A stretch of 64,000 nt of DNA from Pseudomonas putida (GCF_002025705.1 NZ_CP018846.1:2719501-2783500), one strand, 5' to 3'. Counted from the stretch's first letter, positions 35,481-43,178 are shown. A program made the numbers and translations. The notes: generated by a model not told the origin, from the letters alone.

Positions 35481-35505
35481 TGACCAATCGCGTCGCGGGA
35501 TGCGA
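35481..35505. repeat. First copy of a 25-bp repeat near catabolic promoters
   Basis: The element begins TGACCAATCGCGT and ends CGGGATGCGA, and is followed by a palindrome. A copy with 23 of 25 identical bases and the same orientation occurs at 36932-36956, beside the LysR gene. It lies between the Rieske and hydroxylase genes, where a secondary promoter could sit. Likely regulator-binding sites, by inference. Confidence 0.45.
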
Positions 35506-35528
35506 CCTATCGCGCGGCGCGATAGGTC
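35504..35528 (-). terminator. Perfect 11-bp hairpin at the Rieske gene stop
   Basis: GACCTATCGCG and CGCGATAGGTC with a three-base loop overlap the stop codon of the Rieske ferredoxin gene. It could end or attenuate transcription from the dioxygenase promoter before the hydroxylase gene. No T-run follows, and it could equally be an operator. Confidence 0.4.
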
Positions 35529-35874
35529 AGCGTTCGAGCTGCACCAGCGGCAATAGCAACCAGCCGTCCACTTCCTTGTGCACCAGCACCTGCAAGGCCT
35601 CGCCACGGCAGGGGCCGTGGACGCAGGCGCCGTCCTCGGGCCGGAAGCGCGCACCGTGGGCATAGCACACGACCCACTGGCCATCGGCACTCAGAAAGCG
35701 ATCCTTGCGGTACTCCAACGGCACCAGCAGGTGCGGGCAGAGGTTGCGGTAGACCCTGACCTGGCCCCGGTGGCGCAGGGCGAACAAGCTGTCTGCGCCT
35801 GTGCCCTGCGGGTCAAAGCCGCGCGCCTGGCCTTCGCCCAGCGCATCGAGCCGGCACAGCGCCACGCAACCCAT
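35527..35874 (-). CDS. Rieske [2Fe-2S] ferredoxin
   Basis: A 115-residue stand-alone Rieske protein. CPH (Cys46, His48) and CYAH (Cys70, His73) give the CxH...CxxH cluster-binding motifs, separated by 21 residues. The domain covers nearly the full length, as in small ferredoxins of ring-hydroxylating systems. However, no oxygenase alpha/beta subunit or ferredoxin reductase is found in this cluster. It begins 3 bases after the VOC dioxygenase, so it may transfer electrons to a partner outside the window, or help keep the dioxygenase iron reduced, as XylT-type ferredoxins do. That role is inference. Confidence 0.85.
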   Translation of the reverse strand: MGCVALCRLDALGEGQARGFDPQGTGADSLFALRHRGQVRVYRNLCPHLLVPLEYRKDRFLSADGQWVVCYAHGARFRPEDGACVHGPCRGEALQVLVHKEVDGWLLLPLVQLER

Positions 35875-35877
35875 GCT

Positions 35878-36819
35878 TCAACCCTGCTTCGGCGGTGGGC
35901 CGCTCGGTGCCCATTTCTCCCGCGAGGTGAACAGGAACAGCTGCGAGTTGTCGGCCGACATCGGCGCCTGCCGCGCCGCCCACTCGTCATCGTGCTTGTC
36001 CATGTCGGCGTCGTACTCGATGTGGCAGCCCAGCGGGCTGTTGAAGTACCAGAACCAGTTGGAGCCCAGCAGGTGCCGGCCTGGCCCCCAGAAGCTGGTC
36101 CAGCCGTTCTGCTGGAAGCGCGTGCCAGCCAACAGCACCTCGGTGCCGCTGCCCATGTGGAAGGTGAAGTGCTCGCAGCCCTGCATGTGCGGCGGCGTCT
36201 GGATCATGAACAGGCAGTGGTGGTCGTCCATGCCGGCTGTGCGCATGAACGGGCCGACGCCGATGAAGCTGTCGGTGGTGACGAAGCCCAGGCGGTCGCG
36301 ATAGAACGCTTCGCCCTTGGCCGCGTCGGGCACGAAGTACACAACGTGGGACAAGGTGCGTGGCAGGGCCGGCATGTCTGGAGCGATGCCCAGCTGGTTG
36401 AGCGGGCGCTGCGGCGCGCTGCCAGGGGCATTGGTGAGGTCGGCCGGCGCTTCGAAGGCGCGGCGGCAGGTCACCTGGAAGGCGATGGCGAAACCCAGGT
36501 CATCGACGGTATGCAGCGCGCCGCCGGCGTCGCGGTGCACCGTGCGGTCACGGCCCAGTTCGTCGGCGATCGCCTCCAGGTCCGTCGCGGCGGCCACGCC
36601 GTAGATGGTTTCACGCAGCGACGGCGTAGGGCCCAGCGCTGGCGGCAGGCTGCTGTCGTCGCCGCGGCGGATGATGATCGCGGTGCCGTCCAGCGCCTCG
36701 AACCGGCCGCCGTCGGCGTCCAGTTGAACGGCTTTCAGGCCATAGTCACGCAGGCAATCGGCACAGGCCTGGATATCGTCGACGCCGAATACCAGCGCGT
36801 CGAGACCAAGAATGTTCAT
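35878..36819 (-). CDS. VOC-family extradiol ring-cleavage dioxygenase
   Basis: A 313-residue two-domain VOC protein like type I extradiol dioxygenases (BphC/CatC23 class). The active domain is the second: H158 (TLSHVVYF), H217 (CEHFTFHM) and E268 (CHIEY) fit the Fe(II) His-His-Glu set, and H249 in GRHLLGSNWFWYF is near the conserved catalytic His. The signature around WYFNSPLGCHIE departs from PROSITE at two places (Trp and Ser), so it may act on an atypical diol. First gene of the long operon, transcribed away from the LysR gene. ATG 36819 has GGAG upstream and an A-rich motif at 36839-36846. Confidence 0.86.
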   Translation of the reverse strand: MNILGLDALVFGVDDIQACADCLRDYGLKAVQLDADGGRFEALDGTAIIIRRGDDSSLPPALGPTPSLRETIYGVAAATDLEAIADELGRDRTVHRDAGGALHTVDDLGFAIAFQVTCRRAFEAPADLTNAPGSAPQRPLNQLGIAPDMPALPRTLSHVVYFVPDAAKGEAFYRDRLGFVTTDSFIGVGPFMRTAGMDDHHCLFMIQTPPHMQGCEHFTFHMGSGTEVLLAGTRFQQNGWTSFWGPGRHLLGSNWFWYFNSPLGCHIEYDADMDKHDDEWAARQAPMSADNSQLFLFTSREKWAPSGPPPKQG

Positions 36820-36838
36820 GGCTACCACTCCATTGAAA

Positions 36839-36846
36839 TTGTTATT
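36839..36846 (-). promoter_or_regulatory. A-rich Hfq/Crc-type motif before the VOC dioxygenase gene
   Basis: AATAACAA (minus strand) fits AAnAAnAA and lies 20 bases before ATG 36819, upstream of the GGAG site. As the first leader of the operon it would be the most effective point for repression. Confidence 0.5.
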
Positions 36847-36931
36847 CGGCGAGGCAGGGTCACCGGTAGTGGGTCGCAGCGGCATGGCGGCCGTTCGACT
36901 GGAGCGCAGATTGCTCGGTGGTGGGTCGGGG

Positions 36932-36956
36932 TGACCAATCGCGTGTCGGGATGCGA
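36932..36956. repeat. Second copy of the 25-bp repeat, in the LysR/dioxygenase promoter region
   Basis: Shares TGACCAATCGCGT and CGGGATGCGA with the copy at 35481-35505, with two changed bases between. It lies in the 275-base divergent region between the VOC gene and the LysR start, the expected place for a LysR operator. A second small repeat (GGTRGTGGGTCG, near 36871 and 36917) is also present. Confidence 0.5.
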
Positions 36957-37094
36957 GGCATCGGCAATCGCGATACCTGTGCGCCAGCCCATGGCGCCTG
37001 GCGTTGGCTGGCTGCAGAAGGGGAAGGTATTGACGTATCGGTAATCCAGCGGGAAGGTATCGCGAAAATAACTACAAGAACCGAGAGCTATCAC

Positions 37095-38033
37095 ATGCGC
37101 TTTCACCACCTTGATCTGAACCTGCTGGTTGCCCTGGACATCCTGCTCGATGAGCAGAACATCACCCGCGCTGCCGAGCGCCTGCACATGACCCAGTCGG
37201 CCACCAGTGGCGTACTCGGCCGCTTGCGGACCTTCTTCGAGGACGAACTGCTGGTGCAGGTCGGCCGCAAGATGCAGCCCACACCCTACGCCCTGGAGCT
37301 TGCCAAGCCGGTGCGCGAGGTGCTGCTGACCATTCGTTCGTCAATCACTGCCAAGCCGGTGTTCGAGCCGGCCAGCAGCAAGCGGCACTTCCGCCTGGTG
37401 GCCTCGGACTACCTGATCAGCGTGCTGTTCGCCCAGGTTCTCCAGAAAATCCACCAGCAGGCGCCGCACATCACCTTCGAAATGATCAGCCCCGGCGACG
37501 GCAGCGCCGAGCTGCTGATGCGCGGCGAGGTCGACATGATGATCGTGCCCGAGCGCTACCTGATCGACGGCCATCCGGCACAGCTGCTGTTCGAGGAAGA
37601 CCATGTCTGCATGGTCTGGCGCGACAACCCCGAGGTCGGCGAGCAGTTGAGCCTGGAGCAGTACATGCAGATGGGGCACATCTCGGTGGGCTTTGGCCGC
37701 AACCGCCACCTGAGTATCGAAGACTGGTTCATGAACCAGTACGGCTTCAACCGCCGCCTGGAAGTGATCACCAACGACTTCAACACCTTGCCCCAGTTAT
37801 TGGTGGGCACCCCGCGGATTGCCACCATGCACCGTCGCCTGGCCGAGCTGTACGCCGGCTACCTGCCCCTGCGCATCCTGCCGCCACCGGTGAAGATCCC
37901 GGTAATGCGCGAGTTCATGCTCTGGCACCGCAGCATGGAGGGTGACCCCATGCACCGCTGGCTGCGCGAGCGCATCAGCGAGTTCATCCAGCGCGCCGAG
38001 ACGCAGCCAGGCGCCCTGCGCGCCACCGCCTGA
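37095..38033 (+). CDS. LysR-type regulator of the catabolic operon
   Basis: A 312-residue LysR-type transcriptional regulator. The winged HTH is at residues 1-65 (LDLNLLVALDILLDEQNITRAAERLHMTQSATSGVLGRLR), followed by the coinducer-binding domain. The leading LDLNLLVALD and the later NFNTLPQLLVGTPRIAT-like stretch place it near NodD/LinR/SyrM-type LysRs. It diverges from the dioxygenase gene and therefore probably controls the 13-gene operon, and perhaps the hydrolase downstream. ATG 37095 was chosen because it starts the canonical MRFHHLDLN sequence; the frame is open further upstream but includes the promoter region. A hairpin follows at 38046. Confidence 0.92.
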   Translation: MRFHHLDLNLLVALDILLDEQNITRAAERLHMTQSATSGVLGRLRTFFEDELLVQVGRKMQPTPYALELAKPVREVLLTIRSSITAKPVFEPASSKRHFRLVASDYLISVLFAQVLQKIHQQAPHITFEMISPGDGSAELLMRGEVDMMIVPERYLIDGHPAQLLFEEDHVCMVWRDNPEVGEQLSLEQYMQMGHISVGFGRNRHLSIEDWFMNQYGFNRRLEVITNDFNTLPQLLVGTPRIATMHRRLAELYAGYLPLRILPPPVKIPVMREFMLWHRSMEGDPMHRWLRERISEFIQRAETQPGALRATA

Positions 38034-38045
38034 ACCGCCACCATC

Positions 38046-38073
38046 GCCCCGGCCACCGCAACGGTGCCGGGGC
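38046..38073 (+). terminator. Terminator hairpin after the LysR gene
   Basis: GCCCCGGC and GCCGGGGC arms with an inner ACCG/CGGT stem (one bulged base) lie 13 bases past the LysR stop. It is followed by CATTTCAAG with only a short T-run. Confidence 0.55.
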
Positions 38074-38207
38074 ATCGCATTTCAAGATACCTCGCATCCC
38101 TTATCACGATTGGCCCCGCCCTGCCCGGCCTGCGTACCTTGCTTGCGAACTACGCCCTGCGTGCCTGCCGCAGTTGTGGGCGCAGTCCCCAATGACCGCA
38201 GAAGGAC

Positions 38208-38215
38208 AACAAAAA
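38208..38215 (+). promoter_or_regulatory. A-rich Hfq/Crc-type motif abutting the hydrolase start
   Basis: AACAAAAA fits AAnAAnAA and touches ATG 38216; the ribosome site AAGGA lies just in front, so binding here would mask initiation directly. Confidence 0.45.
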
Positions 38216-39373
38216 ATGTTCCGTTACTTCCCTACCAACTACGTCTGGAACCTCTCGGTGGACCTGGCCATCGAGATGGGCGCCCGCATGGGCGAAATCG
38301 AAGAAATGTGCGCACCGCTGCTGGAAGCCGCCAAGCAGCCAGATGCTGCCGGTACCCAGGCCTTCAGGGAAACCTGGTCGAACATGGCCGACAAACTCTG
38401 CGCCTTGGCCGAGGAAGACGAAGCGGCTGGCCGACGCCTCTCCGCCGGTGAGAAATACAACCGCGCCGCCACCTACTACCTCACCTGCGAACGCCTGCAG
38501 GCCCATGGCGCGCCGGGTCGCGCAGGCCTGTACCAGCGCTTCCTGGACACCTTCGCGCGGGGTATCGACCTGTCCGCAGAAAACTGCGAGCGAGTGGAAA
38601 TCCCTTATGAGGGCAAGCACCTCTCGGGCTTGCTGGTGCGCGCCGAGGGCATCAGCGGCCCAGCGCCTCTGCTGGTGCAGGTCAACGGCCTGGATTCGAC
38701 CAAGGAGATGAAGTACCGCGTCGGCCTGCCCGCCTGGCTGGCCAAGCGCGGCGTGTCGTCGCTGATCATCGACCAGCCCGGCACTGGCGAGGCGCTACGC
38801 CTGCACGGCCTGACCGCACGCTTCGACAGCGAACACTGGGCCAGCCGCGTGGTGGACTGGCTGGAAACCCGCGCCGACGTCGACCCTGGGCGCATCGGCC
38901 TGGAAGGTGTGTCCCTGGGCGGCTATTACTGCCCGCGCGCGGTGGCCTTCGAGCCGCGTTTCGCCTGCGGTGTGGTGTGGGGCGCCAACCACGACTGGCG
39001 CGATGTGCAAAAGCGCCGCCTGGAGAAGGAAGGCAATTTCCCGGTGCCACACTACTGGGCACACGTGTGCTGGGTCTGGGGGGCGAAGGACATGGACGAC
39101 TTCATGCGTATCGCTGAAAACGTGCACCTGGACGGCGTACTGGAGCGCATTCGCGTGCCGTTCCTGGTCACCCACGGCGAGAAAGACTCGCAGATCCCGC
39201 TCAAATGGGCGCATCGCACCTATGAGCAACTGCTCAACAGCCCTAAACGTGAGCTGAAGATCTTCACCGACCGTGAAGGCGGCGTGCAGCACTCCAGCTT
39301 CGACAACAGCATCAACGCCGGCCACTATATCGCCGACTGGGTCGCCGAGACCCTCGGTGGCCATACCGCCTGA
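38216..39373 (+). CDS. Alpha/beta hydrolase of the 2,6-dihydroxypseudooxynicotine-hydrolase/FrsA type
   Basis: A 385-residue alpha/beta hydrolase with a helical N-terminal cap region (about 1-125) before the core. GVSLGGYY carries the nucleophilic Ser near residue 233, THGEKD carries an Asp candidate, and QHSSFDNS near the end carries the His. Family members include C-C bond hydrolases that split an acyl side chain from an aromatic or pyridine ring without forming a metal complex. In this cluster it may remove a side chain before or after ring hydroxylation. It is transcribed with the LysR gene direction but has its own A-rich leader. Substrate unknown. Confidence 0.85.
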   Translation: MFRYFPTNYVWNLSVDLAIEMGARMGEIEEMCAPLLEAAKQPDAAGTQAFRETWSNMADKLCALAEEDEAAGRRLSAGEKYNRAATYYLTCERLQAHGAPGRAGLYQRFLDTFARGIDLSAENCERVEIPYEGKHLSGLLVRAEGISGPAPLLVQVNGLDSTKEMKYRVGLPAWLAKRGVSSLIIDQPGTGEALRLHGLTARFDSEHWASRVVDWLETRADVDPGRIGLEGVSLGGYYCPRAVAFEPRFACGVVWGANHDWRDVQKRRLEKEGNFPVPHYWAHVCWVWGAKDMDDFMRIAENVHLDGVLERIRVPFLVTHGEKDSQIPLKWAHRTYEQLLNSPKRELKIFTDREGGVQHSSFDNSINAGHYIADWVAETLGGHTA

Positions 39374-39391
39374 CCTCCTTCGCCGACAGTT

Positions 39392-39421
39392 CCCGGCCAG
39401 CCTCATCAAGGGCTGACCGGG
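39392..39421 (+). terminator. Terminator hairpin between convergent genes
   Basis: CCCGGCCAGCC and GGCTGACCGGG pair with one mismatch across an eight-base loop, between the hydrolase stop and the convergent NTF2-like gene stop. Confidence 0.5.
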
Positions 39422-39446
39422 TAACTGCTAGCGGGTCACCGCGTCA

Positions 39447-39827
39447 TCAGGCCGGTGCCCGCGTGCCGTGGAACGCAGCAATCCGCCACCCCTCCTCGCG
39501 TTTCACCCACAGCTGTGTGGCAAAGCCTTCGGCGCGTACCGGCTCGCCGCCGCCACGCTTTTGCAGCAGGTTGCACTGCGCCCCGCTCATCAGCGCCAGG
39601 CCATCGGCAAACACCCTCACCGTCAACTCGCCACGCTCTACCGCCAGGTAGCGCACAGCGTCACGGGCATAGTCCAGGTACTGCGCCTTGTCCTGCACCA
39701 GCCCGGTGGTGTGCACGTACAGCAGGTCATCGTCGAACAGCGTGTATAGCCGGGCATGATCTTCCTGTACCAGGGCCCGCTGGCGTTCGGCCTCCAGGCC
39801 CAGCAACAGATCGTGAATAGCCTTCAT
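39447..39827 (-). CDS. NTF2-like (SnoaL/DUF4440-type) protein
   Basis: A 126-residue protein of the NTF2-like fold. The helical N terminus (HDLLLGLEAERQRALVQEDHARLYTLFDDDLLYVHTTG) and the final strands (FATQLWVKREEGWRIAAFHGTRAP) match the nuclear-transport-factor-2/DUF4440 pattern of small enzymes or ligand-binding proteins. Such proteins can act as isomerases, dehydratases or hydrolase helpers in catabolism. It is encoded divergently from the amidohydrolase and convergently with the alpha/beta hydrolase. ATG 39827 has GAGGA upstream; the longer frame to 39872 is not supported. Its function in the pathway is unknown. Confidence 0.8.
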   Translation of the reverse strand: MKAIHDLLLGLEAERQRALVQEDHARLYTLFDDDLLYVHTTGLVQDKAQYLDYARDAVRYLAVERGELTVRVFADGLALMSGAQCNLLQKRGGGEPVRAEGFATQLWVKREEGWRIAAFHGTRAPA

Positions 39828-40061
39828 GGAATTGTCCTCGGTGATTGATTGGCGGGCGCATCCTCGCCCCACTCCTGCCCCGAGGAAAAATCGCCAATCA
39901 CCATGCCAGGCATCGCCACTGCCGATACTCGCTGCGCCCCCCCGACTTCTCCCGTGCAGCCCAGAAAGGACAAGGCTTGGCCAGGTATCGACGGCATCGA
40001 TGGCGGGCCATCGACAGCATCTGTTGGTGCGTGGCAGCGCTCACGGCCTAGCCTGCCGGCA

Positions 40062-40069
40062 AACAACAA
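40062..40069 (+). promoter_or_regulatory. Canonical AACAACAA Crc-type motif before the amidohydrolase gene
   Basis: AACAACAA, the form known from the alkS Crc target, lies just in front of the GAGGAG ribosome site, 18 bases before ATG 40088. Confidence 0.6.
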
Positions 40070-40087
40070 GACGAGGAGAATTCGTCC

Positions 40088-41431
40088 ATGAGCGCCCTTC
40101 ATCTGCACTGCTCCACCTTGTTCGACGGCACAGGCCTGCAGGCCCGCCCGTTGCACACGCTGATCATCGAAGGCGGCGTGATCCGCCATGTCGGGCCGAC
40201 CGCAGAGGCGCCGCGCCCACGGCCTGGTGACCGTGAAACCCAGGGACACTTCGTCATGCCTGGGCTTGTGGATGTGCACACCCACCTGGCGTTCGGCAAT
40301 GCCCAGAGCGAAGAGGACATCGACATCTGGACCAGCGACGAATTCCGCGCCTTGCGCGGCCTGTTCTTTGCCCAGCACGTATTGGCCGCAGGCGTGACCT
40401 CGATGGTCTGCCCCGGCGACAGCGGCCAACTCAGCATCGCCGTGCGCAACACGGTCAATGCCGGCCTGTTCGAGGGGCCGCGTATCGCCGCCAGCAGCCG
40501 CGTGATCACCAACCGGCAGAGCCTGAACGACTGGTTCCCCAGCCGTGTCGGCGCGCCGGAATACTTCACCGCCGCGCTGGTCACCAGCCGTACCGAAGCC
40601 ATCGCGCAGATCCGCAAGCAGGCCAAGGATGGCGTGGACCTGATCAAGATCGCCATGGACGGCACTCACCGTCGCCCCAACGGTGAAATCATCGCTGCCT
40701 TCACTGCCGACGAAACCCGTGAAATGGTCGATGAGGCCCACCGCCTCGGCTGCCGCGTCGCCACCCACGCCTATGGCCGCGAGGCGGTCATGTATGCCGC
40801 CAAGGCCGGCGTAGACCTGGTGTTCCACGCCTTCTACATGGACGACGCCTGCATCGAGGCGCTGCTTGAGGCCGGCAGCGTGCTGGCCCCGACCATGACC
40901 TTCCCACAGAACACCGTGGACTTCTGCCAGCCCCACGACCCCGCCATCAGCACCGGCTACGCCGGTTACTGCGCACGCACGCTGGAGGTGGGCACGCCGG
41001 TACTCAAGCGCGCCAAGGCTGCCGGCGTGCCCTTTGCCTGCGGCAGTGACAGCGGCTTTGCCATCACTCCCTATGGAGAATGGCATGCCCGCGAACTCGA
41101 ATTGCTGGTACGACGCCTGGGCTTCACCCCGGCCGAGGCGCTGTACGCCGCCACCAACGTTGGCGCACGGTTGATGCCCAAGGGCGAGACCCTCGGCACG
41201 CTCGAGCCGGGCAAGCAGGCCGACCTGCTGGTGCTGGACGGCTCGCCCCTGGACGACATCCGCATCCTCCAGGACCGCAGTCGCCTGCTGGCCGTGTACA
41301 AGGCCGGCGAGCCGGTGCGCCTGCAACGCACCGCTTACAACCCCAAACAGGTGTCGGACTTCAACTCGCTGAAATGGACCGACCTCTACACCCGCGACCG
41401 CGTAGCCGAACTCGGCAAATGGAGCCTGTGA
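40088..41431 (+). CDS. Metal-dependent amidohydrolase (prolidase/imidazolonepropionase-like)
   Basis: A 447-residue cytoplasmic amidohydrolase. VDVHTH (H64, H66) supplies the first metal ligands, VDLIKIAMDG a candidate carbamylated Lys, VATHAYG and VFHAFYMDD further His ligands, and ACGSDSGF the catalytic Asp. The C-terminal VGARLMPKGETLGTLEPGKQADLLVLDGSPLDDI is the typical composite-domain end. The family hydrolyses cyclic or linear amides and lactams. It heads a two-gene unit with the GlcG/HbpS gene, 2 bases downstream. In the island it may handle an N-containing intermediate. Substrate not determined. Confidence 0.9.
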   Translation: MSALHLHCSTLFDGTGLQARPLHTLIIEGGVIRHVGPTAEAPRPRPGDRETQGHFVMPGLVDVHTHLAFGNAQSEEDIDIWTSDEFRALRGLFFAQHVLAAGVTSMVCPGDSGQLSIAVRNTVNAGLFEGPRIAASSRVITNRQSLNDWFPSRVGAPEYFTAALVTSRTEAIAQIRKQAKDGVDLIKIAMDGTHRRPNGEIIAAFTADETREMVDEAHRLGCRVATHAYGREAVMYAAKAGVDLVFHAFYMDDACIEALLEAGSVLAPTMTFPQNTVDFCQPHDPAISTGYAGYCARTLEVGTPVLKRAKAAGVPFACGSDSGFAITPYGEWHARELELLVRRLGFTPAEALYAATNVGARLMPKGETLGTLEPGKQADLLVLDGSPLDDIRILQDRSRLLAVYKAGEPVRLQRTAYNPKQVSDFNSLKWTDLYTRDRVAELGKWSL

Positions 41432-41433
41432 AC

Positions 41434-41877
41434 ATGCTTACCCTGGACTTAGAACTGGCCGCGCAACTGGCCGCCACTACCCTGCGCCAAGCCCGCACCC
41501 TGGGCATGCGCCCGTTGGCAGCCGCCGTGCTCGACAGCGCAGGGCATCCACTGGCGGTGCTGCGCGACGAGCAGGCCAGCTTCCTGCGCCCGCAGATCGC
41601 TACCGGCAAGGCCCGTGGTTGCCTGGGCATGGGCTTGGGTGGCCGCGAACTGGCTCGCCGTGCCCAAGCGATGCCGGCGTTCTTCGCGGCCATCAACAGC
41701 CTAACCGACGGCGAGGTGATTCCCGTGCCCGGGGGCATCCTGATACGTGATACCGAGGGCCGTGTGCTGGGTGCGATCGGCGTCAGTGGCGACACCTCGG
41801 ACAACGACGAGCGCTGCGCCCTGCTGGCCATCGAAAGCCACGGGCTGGTCGCAGATACCGGCGACCATCAGCCCTGA
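41434..41877 (+). CDS. GlcG/HbpS-family protein
   Basis: A 147-residue protein of the GlcG/HbpS (heme-degrading domain, DUF336) family. The start ATG is 2 bases after the amidohydrolase stop. Helix TTLRQARTLGMRPLAAAVLDSAGHPLAVLRD, central KARGCLGMGLGGREL and IPVPGGILIRDTEGRVLGAIGVSGDTSDNDE are hallmark segments. Members are known as accessory proteins in many catabolic operons; a few bind heme or act as dehydratase partners, but most roles are undefined. Its tail overlaps the convergent LysR gene by 10 bases. Confidence 0.88.
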   Translation: MLTLDLELAAQLAATTLRQARTLGMRPLAAAVLDSAGHPLAVLRDEQASFLRPQIATGKARGCLGMGLGGRELARRAQAMPAFFAAINSLTDGEVIPVPGGILIRDTEGRVLGAIGVSGDTSDNDERCALLAIESHGLVADTGDHQP

Positions 41878-42797
41878 TCCAGCACCTCGGCCTGCTCCGT
41901 CAGCACCTGACGAAGCCAGGCCAGGGCCGGGTCAGAGGCTTGCTGCGGCTGCCACTGCAGGACTTGCGAGGCCACCGGAAAGACAATGGGCGACGCCAGC
42001 ACCCGCAGGGGGTAGCGTCGCGCCAGCGCCTCGGCCTGGCGGCGGAACAGCGTGGCGATACGCGGCGTGCCGACGACGAATTCAGCCATCAGGGCAAAGC
42101 TCTGCACTGCCACATCGAGTCGCCGTTCGATACCCATCTCGCGCAGGTGCTGGGTGTCCAGCGAAAGGTTCTGGCCATGGCTGAATTCGCGCACCACGTG
42201 CCCGGCCGCACAGTAGTCGGCCAGGCTCAGGCCCTGTTGGTAGCCGTAAGTGTCTGCGCAGACGATGCAACACAGCTCATCCTGGAGCAGCGAGGCGTGG
42301 GGGTAGCGCGGGTTGATGCGCGGCTGCGGCACGATCACCAGGTCGCTGCGGCGATAGTCCAGCGCCTCGGCCACCACATCGCCATCACGCGGCAGCGGCA
42401 GGTCACGCACCACCAGCGACACACCGGGCGCTACCCGCGCCAGGGTACGACTGACCGCCGGAACCAGGGTGGCCGCCACATAGTCCGAGGCCACCAGGAT
42501 GAATCGCCGGTCACAGCGGGCGGGGTCGAATGCCGCCGACATCTCCACCACTTCGCCCGTCAGGCTCAGCACTTCGCGCACCTTAGGGGCCAGTTGGCGC
42601 GCCAGGGCACTCGGTTCCAGGCCTCGCCCTACCGGCAGCAAAAGCGGGTCCTGAAAGTGCTCGCGTAACCGGCCCAGTGCAGCGCTGGTCGCAGACTGGC
42701 CAAGGTTGAGGCGCTGCGCAGCCCGGCTGACGCTGCACTCTTCGAGCAGCACATCCAGGGCGACCAGCAGGTTGAGGTCCAGACGTCGATAGCGCAT
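41868..42797 (-). CDS. LysR-type transcriptional regulator
   Basis: A 309-residue LysR regulator with N-terminal HTH (RRLDLNLLVALDVLLEECSVSRAAQRLNLGQSATSAALGRLR) and ligand-binding domain. It resembles the LysR at 37095 in layout, both being of the LDLNLLVALD type, and is convergent with the amidohydrolase/GlcG unit. It may control that unit or a gene beyond. ATG 42797 (MRYRRLDLN) is selected; the frame is open to 43148 but that part contains no domain. Its effector is unknown. Confidence 0.9.
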   Translation of the reverse strand: MRYRRLDLNLLVALDVLLEECSVSRAAQRLNLGQSATSAALGRLREHFQDPLLLPVGRGLEPSALARQLAPKVREVLSLTGEVVEMSAAFDPARCDRRFILVASDYVAATLVPAVSRTLARVAPGVSLVVRDLPLPRDGDVVAEALDYRRSDLVIVPQPRINPRYPHASLLQDELCCIVCADTYGYQQGLSLADYCAAGHVVREFSHGQNLSLDTQHLREMGIERRLDVAVQSFALMAEFVVGTPRIATLFRRQAEALARRYPLRVLASPIVFPVASQVLQWQPQQASDPALAWLRQVLTEQAEVLDQG

Positions 42798-42878
42798 GAA
42801 CAGGCTTATACGCGAATGCGCCTGAGCAAGAATGCGTATTTCGTGCTGGCAGGTATCGCCTGGCGCGATACTTGATCG

Positions 42879-42952
42879 ATTCCAAAACAAAGACGAAACG
42901 GCATGGCTACAGGCCGCATAGTAAAAGGGTCGCCGTTTCAGTTTTGGAACCG
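42879..42952. repeat. Long two-part inverted repeat
   Basis: GATTCCAAAAC (42879-42889) pairs with GTTTTGGAACC (42942-42952) with one mismatch, and GAAACGGC (42895-42902) pairs perfectly with GCCGTTTC (42933-42940). A 74-base folded RNA or a double operator is possible. No known family is recognised. Confidence 0.45.
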
Positions 42953-43153
42953 ATTTTCGGCCCCTATCCCCAGCCAACGCACCCTCCCCGGCGTTCTGCC
43001 AATCGCTTTCCATTCCCGAAACTTGGCTCATAGATGACTCGCCCTCGCCTGCCTTCTGGATGTCATGGATATGCAGTTTTTCAGGGGTGCTTGGCGGTGG
43101 TAGGGGGGTACGGGGAGCAACATCCCCCTGCTTGGGAGCTATCGCCAATAGCT

Positions 43154-43178
43154 GCTATCGACCCATTGCAGCCGTTCG
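43154..43178. repeat. Dispersed repeat copy, GCTATCGACCCA type
   Basis: Begins GCTATCGACCCATTGCAGCC. Related copies occur inverted at 47066-47090 (two mismatches in 25 bases) and partly at 47216-47240. All lie between genes, as expected for a short dispersed palindromic repeat of the chromosome. Confidence 0.45.

Noticed and set aside
38216..39373. Nicotine-pathway hydrolase as a firm name
   Set aside because: Similarity to 2,6-dihydroxypseudooxynicotine hydrolase is only at family level. None of the other nicotine genes are recognised, so a specific substrate is not claimed.
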